The position numbers and the translations under genes are program-made. A model generated the notes under the pieces. It had not been told where the DNA came from, did no database searches, and was given only the letters and a program-made list of their open reading frames with translations. From an uncultured Collinsella sp. (GTDB taxonomy: Bacteria > Actinomycetota > Coriobacteriia > Coriobacteriales > Coriobacteriaceae), in NCBI GenBank assembly GCA_959601045.1, contig CAUGNZ010000052.1, positions 1 through 8,965 on the forward strand: 8,965 bases of DNA, given 5' to 3'. Below are positions 1 through 6,329 of the stretch, piece by piece; positions within the stretch are counted from its first letter, which is position 1; each line of letters opens with the position of its first letter.

Positions 1-2
1 AT

Positions 3-698
3 GGTCATGAGAGCGGTACGCTCGCGAATGCCCTGGTCTATCACTGTGGTATCGACCATCTGGGCACCGTGCAGGGCGAGGACCGCCCCGGTATCGTGCA
101 TCGTTTGGATCGCGATACCTCGGGTCTCATGCTTGCGGCCAAGGACGATGACACCCAGCGCGCGCTCCAAAATCTCATTCGCACGCGCACGCTCGACCGC
201 CGCTACATTACGCTCGTTCACGGGCACATCGCCATGGACGAGGGCACCATCAACACCGGTATTGCCCGATCGACGCGCGACCGCGTGAAGATGGCGGTTT
301 CGGACGATCCCTTTGCGCGCCAAGCCATCACGACCTTCAAGGTCCTTGAGCGTTTTGATTCCACGCGTTTTGACGACGGCTACACGCTCGTCGAGTGCCA
401 CCTGTTTACCGGTCGCACGCATCAGATTCGCGTGCATATGCGCCATATCAACCACGCCTGCGTGGGCGATCCGCTCTACGGTAAGTGCGATGCACGCGCC
501 GATCAGGGCCTGACCAGGCAATTCCTTCATTCTTGGCGCGTCGCATTCGACCATCCCGTGACGGGGGATCGCATTGAGTGCCGCGACGAGCTGCCGTGGG
601 ATCTCGCTGCGGTTCTTGACGACCTGGCCCCGCGCTCGCTTGGCCGCACCGCTGCCGGCGACGAAATCGTTCCGCAGCTCGGTCTCCTCGAAGCCTAG
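3..698 (+). CDS. RluA-family RNA pseudouridine synthase, 5'-truncated
   Basis: The open frame enters from the left edge, so the N-terminus (in full-length members often an S4 RNA-binding domain) lies outside the window; 231 codons and the TAG stop are visible. The product would isomerise specific uridines in rRNA or tRNA to pseudouridine in the cytoplasm. The family signature HRLDRDTSGL is encoded at about 99-128, with the catalytic aspartate codon at 108-110. A second family motif, GRTHQIRVHMRHINHACVGDPLYG in pieces (GRTHQIRVH, then GDPLYG), follows at about 412-482. The C-terminus ends in the usual HP...P.DL...L pattern. Family assignment is secure, but RluA, RluB-like specificity or an RluD orthologue cannot be told apart from this fragment. 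An internal ATG at 69 is not the real start because conserved sequence lies upstream of it. The gene ends 82 bases before the next gene, which has its own candidate promoter. Confidence 0.93.
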   Translation, partial: GHESGTLANALVYHCGIDHLGTVQGEDRPGIVHRLDRDTSGLMLAAKDDDTQRALQNLIRTRTLDRRYITLVHGHIAMDEGTINTGIARSTRDRVKMAVSDDPFARQAITTFKVLERFDSTRFDDGYTLVECHLFTGRTHQIRVHMRHINHACVGDPLYGKCDARADQGLTRQFLHSWRVAFDHPVTGDRIECRDELPWDLAAVLDDLAPRSLGRTAAGDEIVPQLGLLEA

Positions 699-716
699 CC
701 AGTATTAGGTGGTTTC

Positions 717-746
717 TTGAACTCGGTCACCCTACGGTAATATATA
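717..746 (+). promoter_or_regulatory. Candidate promoter for the glycosyltransferase gene
   Basis: TTGAAC at 717-722 could be a -35 element. Two overlapping -10 candidates follow: TAATAT at 738-743 (15-base spacer) and TATATA at 741-746 (18-base spacer). The short AT-rich patch stands out in this GC-rich sequence and lies about 40 bases before the start codon. The sequence CGGTAATAT shares a GGTA core with the regions upstream of rarA and of the 5371 gene. This is a pattern match only. Confidence 0.45.
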
Positions 747-780
747 CGTTTGTTTACGTAACGCGTTCCTGGGAGCCTGC

Positions 781-2076
781 ATGCTCGCCTTTTTACAAAC
801 TAACACGCCCATCGTGATCTTCAACCAGATTGTCGTCACGCTGCTCACGGTCTGCTTTCTGTACCAGGTGGTCTTCTTTGTCATCGGCGCTCTCCGTGGC
901 GAGGTCGCGCCTCCCAAGGCCAAAAAACTCCACCGCTATGCCTTCTTCATTGCGGCGCATAACGAGGAGGCCGTGATCGCCAACCTTGTTCGCTCTATCA
1001 AGGACCAGGATTATCCGTCCGAGCTTATCGAGGTCTTCGTGGTCGCCGATGCCTGCACCGACAACACCGCGCAGCTCGCGCGCGAGGCCGGTGCCATCGT
1101 CTATGAGCGCAATGACCTGGCCCGTAAAGGCAAGAGCTGGGTCATGGACTTTGGTTTTGACCGCATTCTTAACGAGTATCCCGATACCTTTGAGGGCTAC
1201 TTTATCTTCGATGCCGACAACGTTATCTCCCGCGATTACGTCTCCAAGATGAATGACGCCTTTGACCAGGGATTCCATGTGGTCACAAGCTACCGCAACT
1301 CCAAGAACTTTGGCAGCTCGTGGATCTCGGCTGCCAACGCCACTTGGTACCTGCGCGAGGCGCGTTTCCTTAACAACGCGCGTAATATCTGCAAGACGTC
1401 CTGTGCCGTCTCGGGTTCGGGCTACCTCATCTCCGCCAGTGTTATCGAGGGTATGCACGGCTGGCAGTTCCACACGCTGACCGAGGATATTCAGTTCACC
1501 ACGTTCTGCGCCATTCACGGCATTCGCATCGGTTATGCGCCGGCGGAGTTTTTTGACGAGCAACCCGTGACGTTTAAAGCGTCTTGGAAGCAGCGTATGC
1601 GCTGGACCAAGGGCTTCTACCAGGTGTTCTTTACCTACGGTAAGCATCTGGTCAAATCGACGTTTTGCTATCATCGCTTTGCCGCATATGACATGTTTAT
1701 GACCATCGCTCCGGGCATGTTGCTGTCCCTGATCTCCATGCTCGCCAACGCTACCTTTCTCATCGTGGGCGGGCTTTCGCATGGCTTCTTGGCCACCGAG
1801 GTCGAGATGCAGGCTTGTGCCGCCTCGCTCATTATGACCTTCGCGATGATGTACCAGACCTTCTTTATCCTGGCGCTACTTACGACCATCTTTGAGTACA
1901 AGCACATTCATTGTGCGCAAAAGTGGCGCCTGGTGACCAACCTGTTTACCTTCCCGATCTTTATGTTCAGCTATATCCCCATCACGGTGGCAGCGCTGTT
2001 CCTAAAGGTCGACTGGGTCCCGACGCAGCACGCCGTCAACGTTACCCTCGACGAGGTCATGCAAGGCGCCAAATAA
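781..2076 (+). CDS. Membrane-bound family 2 glycosyltransferase (processive type)
   Basis: A 431-residue inner-membrane glycosyltransferase with GT-A fold. A hydrophobic N-terminal segment (about residues 8-38) precedes the catalytic domain. The nucleotide-sugar domain begins at FFIAAHNEE (55-63) and continues through VVADACTDNT (87-96). The metal-binding DxD is D144-A-D146 in FIFDADN. The likely catalytic base region is TED at 234-236, and QRMRW at 271-275 is the Q(Q/R)xRW motif of processive enzymes such as cellulose, hyaluronan and poly-N-acetylglucosamine synthases. Three hydrophobic stretches follow (about 301-332, 345-372 and 386-410), as expected for a membrane channel. GGGAG at 771-775, five bases before the ATG, supports the start. 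Family knowledge implies transfer of sugars from an activated donor to a membrane-associated or secreted glycan; the sugar cannot be deduced. No partner polysaccharide genes are adjacent, and the gene is transcriptionally isolated by its own terminator. Confidence 0.9.
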   Translation: MLAFLQTNTPIVIFNQIVVTLLTVCFLYQVVFFVIGALRGEVAPPKAKKLHRYAFFIAAHNEEAVIANLVRSIKDQDYPSELIEVFVVADACTDNTAQLAREAGAIVYERNDLARKGKSWVMDFGFDRILNEYPDTFEGYFIFDADNVISRDYVSKMNDAFDQGFHVVTSYRNSKNFGSSWISAANATWYLREARFLNNARNICKTSCAVSGSGYLISASVIEGMHGWQFHTLTEDIQFTTFCAIHGIRIGYAPAEFFDEQPVTFKASWKQRMRWTKGFYQVFFTYGKHLVKSTFCYHRFAAYDMFMTIAPGMLLSLISMLANATFLIVGGLSHGFLATEVEMQACAASLIMTFAMMYQTFFILALLTTIFEYKHIHCAQKWRLVTNLFTFPIFMFSYIPITVAALFLKVDWVPTQHAVNVTLDEVMQGAK

Positions 2077-2084
2077 CCACCATC

Positions 2085-2126
2085 AAAACCACCACAAAGG
2101 GGGCAGGCGCCTTTGTGGTGGTTTTT
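2085..2126 (+). terminator. Strong intrinsic terminator after the glycosyltransferase gene
   Basis: A perfect 16-bp stem is formed by AAAACCACCACAAAGG (2085-2100) and its exact complement at 2110-2125, with a 9-base loop and a T-run (2122-2126, then GCTTTT). It begins 8 bases after the TAA stop at 2074-2076. A partial copy of the left arm (AACCACCA at 2075-2082) lies just upstream and could offer a weaker alternative pairing. This is a textbook rho-independent terminator; the arms also make it potentially bidirectional. Confidence 0.93.
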
Positions 2127-2158
2127 GCTTTTGAGAGGGCTGTCCCGGGAGGTGTCCT

Positions 2159-2581
2159 GTGGTCTATATCCCATTTTGGATCTGCGTCTTTGCCGGCGCG
2201 GCGATTGATGCCCGTGAGCGACGCTTTCCCAATGAGCTTGCCGGAGCGTGTGCGGTGGCGGCGCTTGCAGGCGTTTGGCTCGACAAGGGTGTTAACACGG
2301 CGTTTGACCACGCCGGTCTTGCGGTCATCGTCTACCTTGCCCTTGTGCTTACTGAGTCACTCTGGCGTCGTGTTCGCCACGTCCCTGGCATTGGCATGGG
2401 GGACGCCAAGGCGCTCTTCGCGCTTTGCACGCTCGACCCTATGGGCGGCATCGTGGCATTTGCCGTCGCGCTCCTGGCCCTTGCCCTCTCCTGCCTCTTC
2501 ACAAAATCGCGCTCCCTGCCTTTGCTGCCGTTTTTGGTGCCGATTTTTGCCATAATCGAGGTCGTGGGCTGCACATTGTAA
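2159..2581 (+). CDS. Small A24-family prepilin peptidase (TadV/CpaA-like)
   Basis: A 140-residue, strongly hydrophobic protein with the two aspartates of GxGD-type aspartyl proteases. The first is D17 in AAIDARERRFPN, followed by the family's usual x-P-N. The second is D82 in GMGDAK (79-84). Such enzymes cleave the leader peptide of type IV pilin-like proteins at the inner face of the membrane. The short length, without the N-terminal cysteine and methyltransferase domain of PilD, resembles the Tad/Flp type. The start is GTG, chosen because GGGAGG (2147-2152) sits six bases before it and no suitable ATG is available. It lies only 32 bases after the preceding terminator's T-run, with no clear promoter between, and 31 bases before dgt. 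No pilin or secretion ATPase gene is present in the window, so its substrate is unknown. Confidence 0.85.
   Translation: MVYIPFWICVFAGAAIDARERRFPNELAGACAVAALAGVWLDKGVNTAFDHAGLAVIVYLALVLTESLWRRVRHVPGIGMGDAKALFALCTLDPMGGIVAFAVALLALALSCLFTKSRSLPLLPFLVPIFAIIEVVGCTL
2548..2556 (+). promoter_or_regulatory. Possible extended -10 promoter for dgt
   Basis: TGCCATAAT within the last codons of the prepilin peptidase gene matches an extended -10 (TGn plus CATAAT, 5 of 6 to TATAAT). It lies about 57 bases before the dgt start codon. No convincing -35 is seen at normal spacing, so this is weak; dgt may simply be co-transcribed with the peptidase gene. Confidence 0.25.
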
Positions 2582-2612
2582 CCGATTGCGCATCCTTCTT
2601 AAGGAGCATGCC

Positions 2613-3860
2613 ATGGCATCTAATCAAGAAACGGCCGTCATTAAGGCGCGCATGGACCGTATTCCCTCGGCGTTATCGCCCGAACTTGTCGAGCGCATTG
2701 CCGCAGATCGTGCTTCGGGCTATGTCAACCCGTACCGTTGCGACGATGACCAGGTCATCCGTCGCGTTGATCGAGCCGCAGACGAGGGCACGCTCATGCG
2801 TCCGGCGTTTATGCGCGATACCGAAAAGATTCTTCATCTTCCGGCGTACACTCGCTATGCCGGCAAAACACAGGTCTTCAGTTTTCGCAGCAACGACGAC
2901 CTGTCGCGTCGTGGCCTGCACGTGCAGCTTGTCTCGCGCATCGCACGCGATATCGGCCGCGCCCTGGGGCTCAACTGCGACCTGATCGAGGCGATTGGCC
3001 TGGGCCACGACTTGGGCCACACGCCCTTTGGCCATGCCGGTGAGCGATTTCTCAACGATATCTATCACGAGCGCACGGGTCGCTACTTTTTCCATAACGT
3101 GCAGTCGGTCCGCGTGCTCGATGCGCTGTATGGCCGCAACGTGTCGCTCCAGACGCTCGACGGCGTCCTGTGCCATAACGGCGAGTACGAACAGCGTGTT
3201 TTTGAGCTTTCGGACATGAGTTCCTTTGACCAGTTCGACCGAACTGTCGAGGATTGCATTGCCACTGGCTATAGCGCGATTGAGCACCTGCGTCCCATGA
3301 CACTCGAGGGTTGCGTGGTTCGCATCTCGGATATCCTTGCCTACGTTGGGCGCGATCGCCAGGACGCCATTGCGGCGGGCCTGCTGTCGCCCGACGCTTT
3401 TGACGACGGTCGGGGCGGCGCCTATAACAGCTGGATTCTCACGCACGCTTCCATCGATATCGTTGAGCATAGCTACGGCAAACCGCGTATCGAGATGAGC
3501 GAGGACCTGTTTGAGGAGATCCGCCGGGCTAAGCGCGAGAACTACGAGAAGATCTATAGCAAGGGCGGTATCGAAGGCGACTCCGAAGCGGAACTGCGCG
3601 AGGCCTTCGAAAAGCTTTACGACCGTTGCCTGCAGGATATATACGAGGGTGACGAGTCATCCTACATCTTTAAGCACCACATTTCGCGTATTGAGCAGCA
3701 GCTTTCCTATTATGGCCGCACCTATGCTTGGCAGGACGACAAGGATCAGGCCGTCGTCGATTACATCGCAAGCATGACGGATGGTTATTTCTGCGAGCTG
3801 ACGAGCAAATTGTTCCCAGGTCTAAAGTTTCCGCACCGCACCTATATTAACGAACGGTAG
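2613..3860 (+). CDS. dgt: Deoxyguanosinetriphosphate triphosphohydrolase-like protein (HD superfamily)
   Basis: A 415-residue HD-domain enzyme. The family hydrolyses dNTPs, classically dGTP, to deoxynucleoside and triphosphate, and so adjusts nucleotide pools in the cytoplasm. The metal-binding set is visible: H103 in GLHVQL, H132-D133 in GLGHDLGHTPFGHAGE (129-144), and D240 in VRISDILAY. The additional histidines H136 and H141 belong to the dGTPase-type signature, and the segment before H103 (RYAGKTQVFSF...) matches the family's N-terminal KTQV pattern. The start at ATG 2613 is chosen because AAGGAG (2601-2606) precedes it by six bases; an in-frame TTG at 2586 would place that ribosome site inside the gene. 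The preceding gene stops 31 bases upstream and rarA begins 60 bases downstream, so an operon is plausible. Exact substrate preference and allosteric behaviour cannot be read from sequence. Confidence 0.92.
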   Translation: MASNQETAVIKARMDRIPSALSPELVERIAADRASGYVNPYRCDDDQVIRRVDRAADEGTLMRPAFMRDTEKILHLPAYTRYAGKTQVFSFRSNDDLSRRGLHVQLVSRIARDIGRALGLNCDLIEAIGLGHDLGHTPFGHAGERFLNDIYHERTGRYFFHNVQSVRVLDALYGRNVSLQTLDGVLCHNGEYEQRVFELSDMSSFDQFDRTVEDCIATGYSAIEHLRPMTLEGCVVRISDILAYVGRDRQDAIAAGLLSPDAFDDGRGGAYNSWILTHASIDIVEHSYGKPRIEMSEDLFEEIRRAKRENYEKIYSKGGIEGDSEAELREAFEKLYDRCLQDIYEGDESSYIFKHHISRIEQQLSYYGRTYAWQDDKDQAVVDYIASMTDGYFCELTSKLFPGLKFPHRTYINER

Positions 3861-3873
3861 TTCGCATCCTTTC

Positions 3874-3894
3874 GGTATACTGTTGGTCAACAAC
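3874..3894 (+). promoter_or_regulatory. Candidate -10 element and small inverted repeat upstream of rarA
   Basis: GGTATACT at 3874-3881 contains TATACT (5 of 6 to TATAAT) about 40 bases before the preferred rarA start. No -35 at usual spacing is visible, so it would have to act as an extended-type -10. Immediately overlapping is TGTTGGTCAACA (3881-3892), a 5-bp inverted repeat around two bases, which could be an operator or chance. Confidence 0.35.
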
Positions 3895-3920
3895 GATTTT
3901 GATTGATGCACGGGATGGCT

Positions 3921-5270
3921 ATGGACGACCTTTTTTCTGCTTCGACGCGCGAGCGCTCTTTTCAGAATGCCCCGCTTGCGGTGCGTATGCGCCCCAATTC
4001 GCTCGACGAGTATGTGGGCCAGCAAAAGGCCGTCGGTAAGGGCTCGTGGCTGCGCGCCGCGATTGAGCATGACGTGCTGTCGAGCGTGATTCTGTACGGC
4101 CCGGCTGGTACGGGCAAGACGACGCTGGCGCATATTATCGCCAACCATACCAAGAGTGAGTTTGTCGAGGTCAGCGCCGTCACGGGTACCGTGAAGGACC
4201 TTCGTCGCGTGATCGACGAGGCAAAGACGCGCCTGAATACGTATGACCGCCGTACCATCTTGTTCATCGACGAGATTCACCGTTTTTCGAAGTCGCAGCA
4301 GGATGCGCTTTTGCATGCGGTTGAGAACCGTACCGTCATTATGATTGGCGCCACGACCGAGAACCCGTACTTCGAGGTCAACTCCGCACTGTTGTCGCGT
4401 GGGCGCGTGGTAGAGCTTGATCACCTGAAGGACGAGGATATCGCCACGCTCATTGAGCGTGCGCTCGAGGCGCCGCAGGGTTTGGGCGGCAAGTTCTCGG
4501 CCGATGAGGATACGGTTAAGACTATCTGCACGCTGGCTGCGGGCGATGCACGCTCGGCTCTGACGACGCTCGAGCTGGCAAGTGAGATCGCCGTGACGCG
4601 CCCTGATACCGAGGGTACGCCTGCACCGACGGCGGGGGAGCGCTATCCCATTACCGTGGATGACGTAAAGATTGCCAATCCGCGTCGTGGCTTTACCTAT
4701 GACAAAAACGGTGACATGCACTACGACATCATTAGTGCGTTTATTAAGTCCATGCGCGGCAGCGACCCCGATGCCACCATCTATTGGCTTGCGCGCATGA
4801 TCGATGCGGGGGAGGACCCCAAGTTTATCGCCCGACGCATCATGATCCATGCTTCCGAAGACGTCGGTAACGCCGATCCGCAGGCCCTGCTTATAGCGCA
4901 CGCTGCGTTTAAATCTGCCGAGGTCATTGGGTATCCCGAGTGTCGTATTAACCTGGCTCAGGCTGCACTCTATGTGTGCCTGGCGCCCAAGTCCAACGCG
5001 TGCGAGGCTTCGATCGATGCGGCGCTGGCCGATATCCATAGCAGTGGCTTGCGTGAGGTGCCGAGCTATCTGCGCGATCGTCATCGCCCAGGCAGCGATG
5101 AATATGGTGTGTACAAGTATCCACATGATTATCCCGAAGGCTGGGTCGATCAGCGCTATTTGCCCGAGGGGCTGGAGCGCGGCGCGTTCTGGCAGCCTGC
5201 GGGCCGCGGTTGGGAAGAGTGGCGTGTGGAGCAAAGCGAACGCGACCGTAGCGGGAATGCTCCGAAGTAA
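3921..5270 (+). CDS. rarA: Replication-associated recombination protein A (AAA+ ATPase, MgsA/RarA)
   Basis: A 449-residue clamp-loader-like AAA+ ATPase. The family (E. coli RarA/MgsA, yeast Mgs1, human WRNIP1) forms tetramers that act at stalled replication forks. Visible motifs: LAVRMRP...YVGQQ (19-35), Walker A GPAGTGKTT (60-68), Walker B LFIDEIH (114-120; D117, E118), sensor 1 GATTENP (143-149), and the arginine finger in LLSRGR (158-162). The C-terminal oligomerisation domain (about 265-420) includes GDMHYDIISAFIKSMRGSD in part and ends in the characteristic YKYPHDYPEGWVDQ stretch. Length is normal for the family. The start is uncertain: ATG 3921 is preferred for the CGGGA five bases upstream and for the MDDLF beginning. 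In-frame ATG 3915, ATG 3906 and TTG 3903 are alternatives adding 2-6 residues. It follows dgt by 60 bases and may be co-transcribed or use the candidate -10 in the gap. Confidence 0.95.
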   Translation: MDDLFSASTRERSFQNAPLAVRMRPNSLDEYVGQQKAVGKGSWLRAAIEHDVLSSVILYGPAGTGKTTLAHIIANHTKSEFVEVSAVTGTVKDLRRVIDEAKTRLNTYDRRTILFIDEIHRFSKSQQDALLHAVENRTVIMIGATTENPYFEVNSALLSRGRVVELDHLKDEDIATLIERALEAPQGLGGKFSADEDTVKTICTLAAGDARSALTTLELASEIAVTRPDTEGTPAPTAGERYPITVDDVKIANPRRGFTYDKNGDMHYDIISAFIKSMRGSDPDATIYWLARMIDAGEDPKFIARRIMIHASEDVGNADPQALLIAHAAFKSAEVIGYPECRINLAQAALYVCLAPKSNACEASIDAALADIHSSGLREVPSYLRDRHRPGSDEYGVYKYPHDYPEGWVDQRYLPEGLERGAFWQPAGRGWEEWRVEQSERDRSGNAPK

Positions 5271-5301
5271 CTGCTGATTATTTTGTCCCAGGATCTCACG
5301 C

Positions 5302-5332
5302 TTGGCATGTTCGGTCCCCTTTGGGGTACCAT
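5302..5332 (+). promoter_or_regulatory. Candidate promoter and overlapping hairpin before the sigma-factor operon
   Basis: TTGGCA at 5302-5307 (5 of 6 to TTGACA) and TACCAT at 5327-5332 are separated by 19 bases, which is long but usable. The interval contains a hairpin: GGTCCCC (5313-5319) pairs with GGGG-T-ACC (5323-5330) around TTT, with one bulged T. No T-run follows, so it is not an obvious terminator. GGGTAC (5324-5329) also resembles the GGGTAT-type -10 box recognised by SigB/SigF-family factors, but no matching GTTT-type -35 is seen at the right spacing. Which sigma factor reads it is unknown. Confidence 0.4.
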
Positions 5333-5370
5333 GAACAGCGTCTGTATTTCGATTCCTTTGGGAGGCTTGT

Positions 5371-5958
5371 ATGAGTCCCATTCAAATCGCCCTGCTGCTG
5401 CTTGCTGTTGTCGGCGTGTGGGCCGTCGTTGAGCTTGCACTCACACTGCGTAAAACTCGCACCGTCGTTGACTCGCTCGATAAGACCGTGAGCGACCTTA
5501 ACAATACGCTTGCCGAGGCACAGCCCGTGGTGGCAAAGCTCGATGGCGCTGTCGATGAGCTCACCCCCGCGCTGGCACAGGTTGAGCCGCTCCTCAAGTC
5601 GAGCAAGACTGCCGTTGATGCTCTGACGTCTAACCTCGTTGAGGTTGAGGCGGTCGTTCGCGACATCTCCGAGGTCACGGGCAGCGTGGCTGAGGCCAGC
5701 AATGCCGTATCGAGCGTAACTGATTCTGCTGCTGGCGCCGTGCAGAAGCTCTTCAATAAGGTGAAGGCTCCTGCAGCCGACGCCGATCGCAAGCTCGCCG
5801 CTGCCGCCGCCGAGGCCGAGCAGCCCACTGAGCGCGTTCTGATTGGCGACGATGATGCCGCTGCTGACGACGATGATGTTCAGAAGCCCGCTGCTAAGCC
5901 TGCTCAGTATTACACCTATACGCCTGCCGAGACCTCCGAGGAGTCCTGCGATGAGTAG
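5371..5958 (+). CDS. DUF948-like membrane-anchored coiled-coil protein
   Basis: A 195-residue protein with one N-terminal membrane helix (residues 4-26). A long region follows (about 30-125) with heptad-like spacing of V, L and A residues that should form a helical coiled coil. After this come an Ala-rich segment (132-150), an Asp cluster (160-169) and a Pro/Tyr/Glu-containing tail ending ESCDE. The layout resembles DUF948 proteins such as B. subtilis YtxG, whose gene is known as a SigB-controlled general stress gene; resemblance is by architecture and not by an unambiguous motif. GGGAGG (5360-5365), five bases before the ATG, supports the start. It is the first gene of a four-gene cluster and overlaps the next gene by 8 bases, implying translational coupling. 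No enzymatic residues are seen. It may be a structural or scaffolding stress protein, or a membrane input for the regulator downstream (inference). Confidence 0.75.
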   Translation: MSPIQIALLLLAVVGVWAVVELALTLRKTRTVVDSLDKTVSDLNNTLAEAQPVVAKLDGAVDELTPALAQVEPLLKSSKTAVDALTSNLVEVEAVVRDISEVTGSVAEASNAVSSVTDSAAGAVQKLFNKVKAPAADADRKLAAAAAEAEQPTERVLIGDDDAAADDDDVQKPAAKPAQYYTYTPAETSEESCDE

Positions 5959-6328
5959 CGAAGCAACCTGCCCCATTACGCTGAGCGTTGCCGGTGATCC
6001 GCGTCTCGCGCGCTTGGTGCGCATGACGGCCGCCAACGTCGGCGCCCTGTGCTCTATGTCCGTCGATCGCATCGAGGACATTCGTATGGCTGCCGAAGAA
6101 GCCTTCATCTTTGGCTGCACGGCTGTTGATTCCGACGATATCTCGATCAAATTCGATGTCGACGAATCGCATGTGGGCATGACCTTTACCTTTGGCGACC
6201 AGGCGACTGTCGATGAGGATGACCAGGCTGCCGTGTATGCCGAGCTCATTTTGGCGAGTGTGTGCGACTCCTACGAAAAGACTACAGCGCCCCTAACGCT
6301 TTCCCTCGACCTCAAGGCGGATATCTAA
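5951..6328 (+). CDS. RsbW/SpoIIAB-like anti-sigma factor with degenerate ATP site
   Basis: A 125-residue cytoplasmic protein. Eye alignment to B. subtilis RsbW places IEDIRMAAEEA (41-51) on the N-box helix IEDLKIAVSEA, and the following strands (DDISIKFDV, 62-70) on GEVSIRFGV. Position immediately before a SigB/SigF-type sigma gene is the usual position for its anti-sigma factor. The protein is shorter than RsbW (160 residues) and the GHKL ATP-binding features are not evident: the N-box asparagine is F54, the DxGxG box is replaced around FGDQATVDEDD (81-91), and no GxGL box is seen near 94-101. E50 is retained. It may therefore bind sigma without kinase activity. The start at ATG 5951 overlaps the upstream stop (ATGAGTAG), with GAGGAG at 5938-5943 seven bases before it; an in-frame ATG at 5843 would read through the upstream gene out of frame and gives non-homologous sequence. 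One base separates it from the sigma gene. Confidence 0.75.
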   Translation: MSSEATCPITLSVAGDPRLARLVRMTAANVGALCSMSVDRIEDIRMAAEEAFIFGCTAVDSDDISIKFDVDESHVGMTFTFGDQATVDEDDQAAVYAELILASVCDSYEKTTAPLTLSLDLKADI

Positions 6329-6329
6329 T

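Noticed and set aside
712..740. GTTTCT and CGGTAA spaced 17 bases as a SigF-type promoter before the glycosyltransferase gene
   Set aside because: Only a partial match to the GTTT/GGGTAT pattern, and an ordinary sigma-70 style reading of the same region fits as well; spacing rules in this organism are unknown.
793..1782. 329-codon minus-strand open frame opposite the glycosyltransferase gene
   Set aside because: Shadow of the real gene; no recognisable domain and no start context.
2586..2612. TTG start giving a longer Dgt protein
   Set aside because: The AAGGAG at 2601-2606 lies inside this extension and is well placed for ATG 2613.
5313..5330. Hairpin after rarA as an intrinsic terminator
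   Set aside because: The stem is short and bulged and is followed by ATGAACAGCG instead of a T-run.
3822..5381. 519-codon open frame on the minus strand opposite rarA
   Set aside because: It lies antisense to a gene with full family motifs, has no plausible ribosome site, and its composition (rich in Arg, His and Gly) is what results from reading GC-rich codons backwards.
5843..5950. N-terminal extension of the anti-sigma protein from ATG 5843
   Set aside because: It would overlap the upstream gene by over 100 bases in another frame and encodes low-complexity Met/Leu/Pro-rich sequence; ATG 5951 has a GAGGAG site at the right distance.
5296..6249. 317-codon minus-strand open frame opposite the DUF948-like and anti-sigma genes
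   Set aside because: Apparent Ser/Leu/Gly-rich hydrophobic stretches come from reverse reading of Ala/Asp/Glu-rich codons; the + strand genes have good ribosome sites and tight overlaps.
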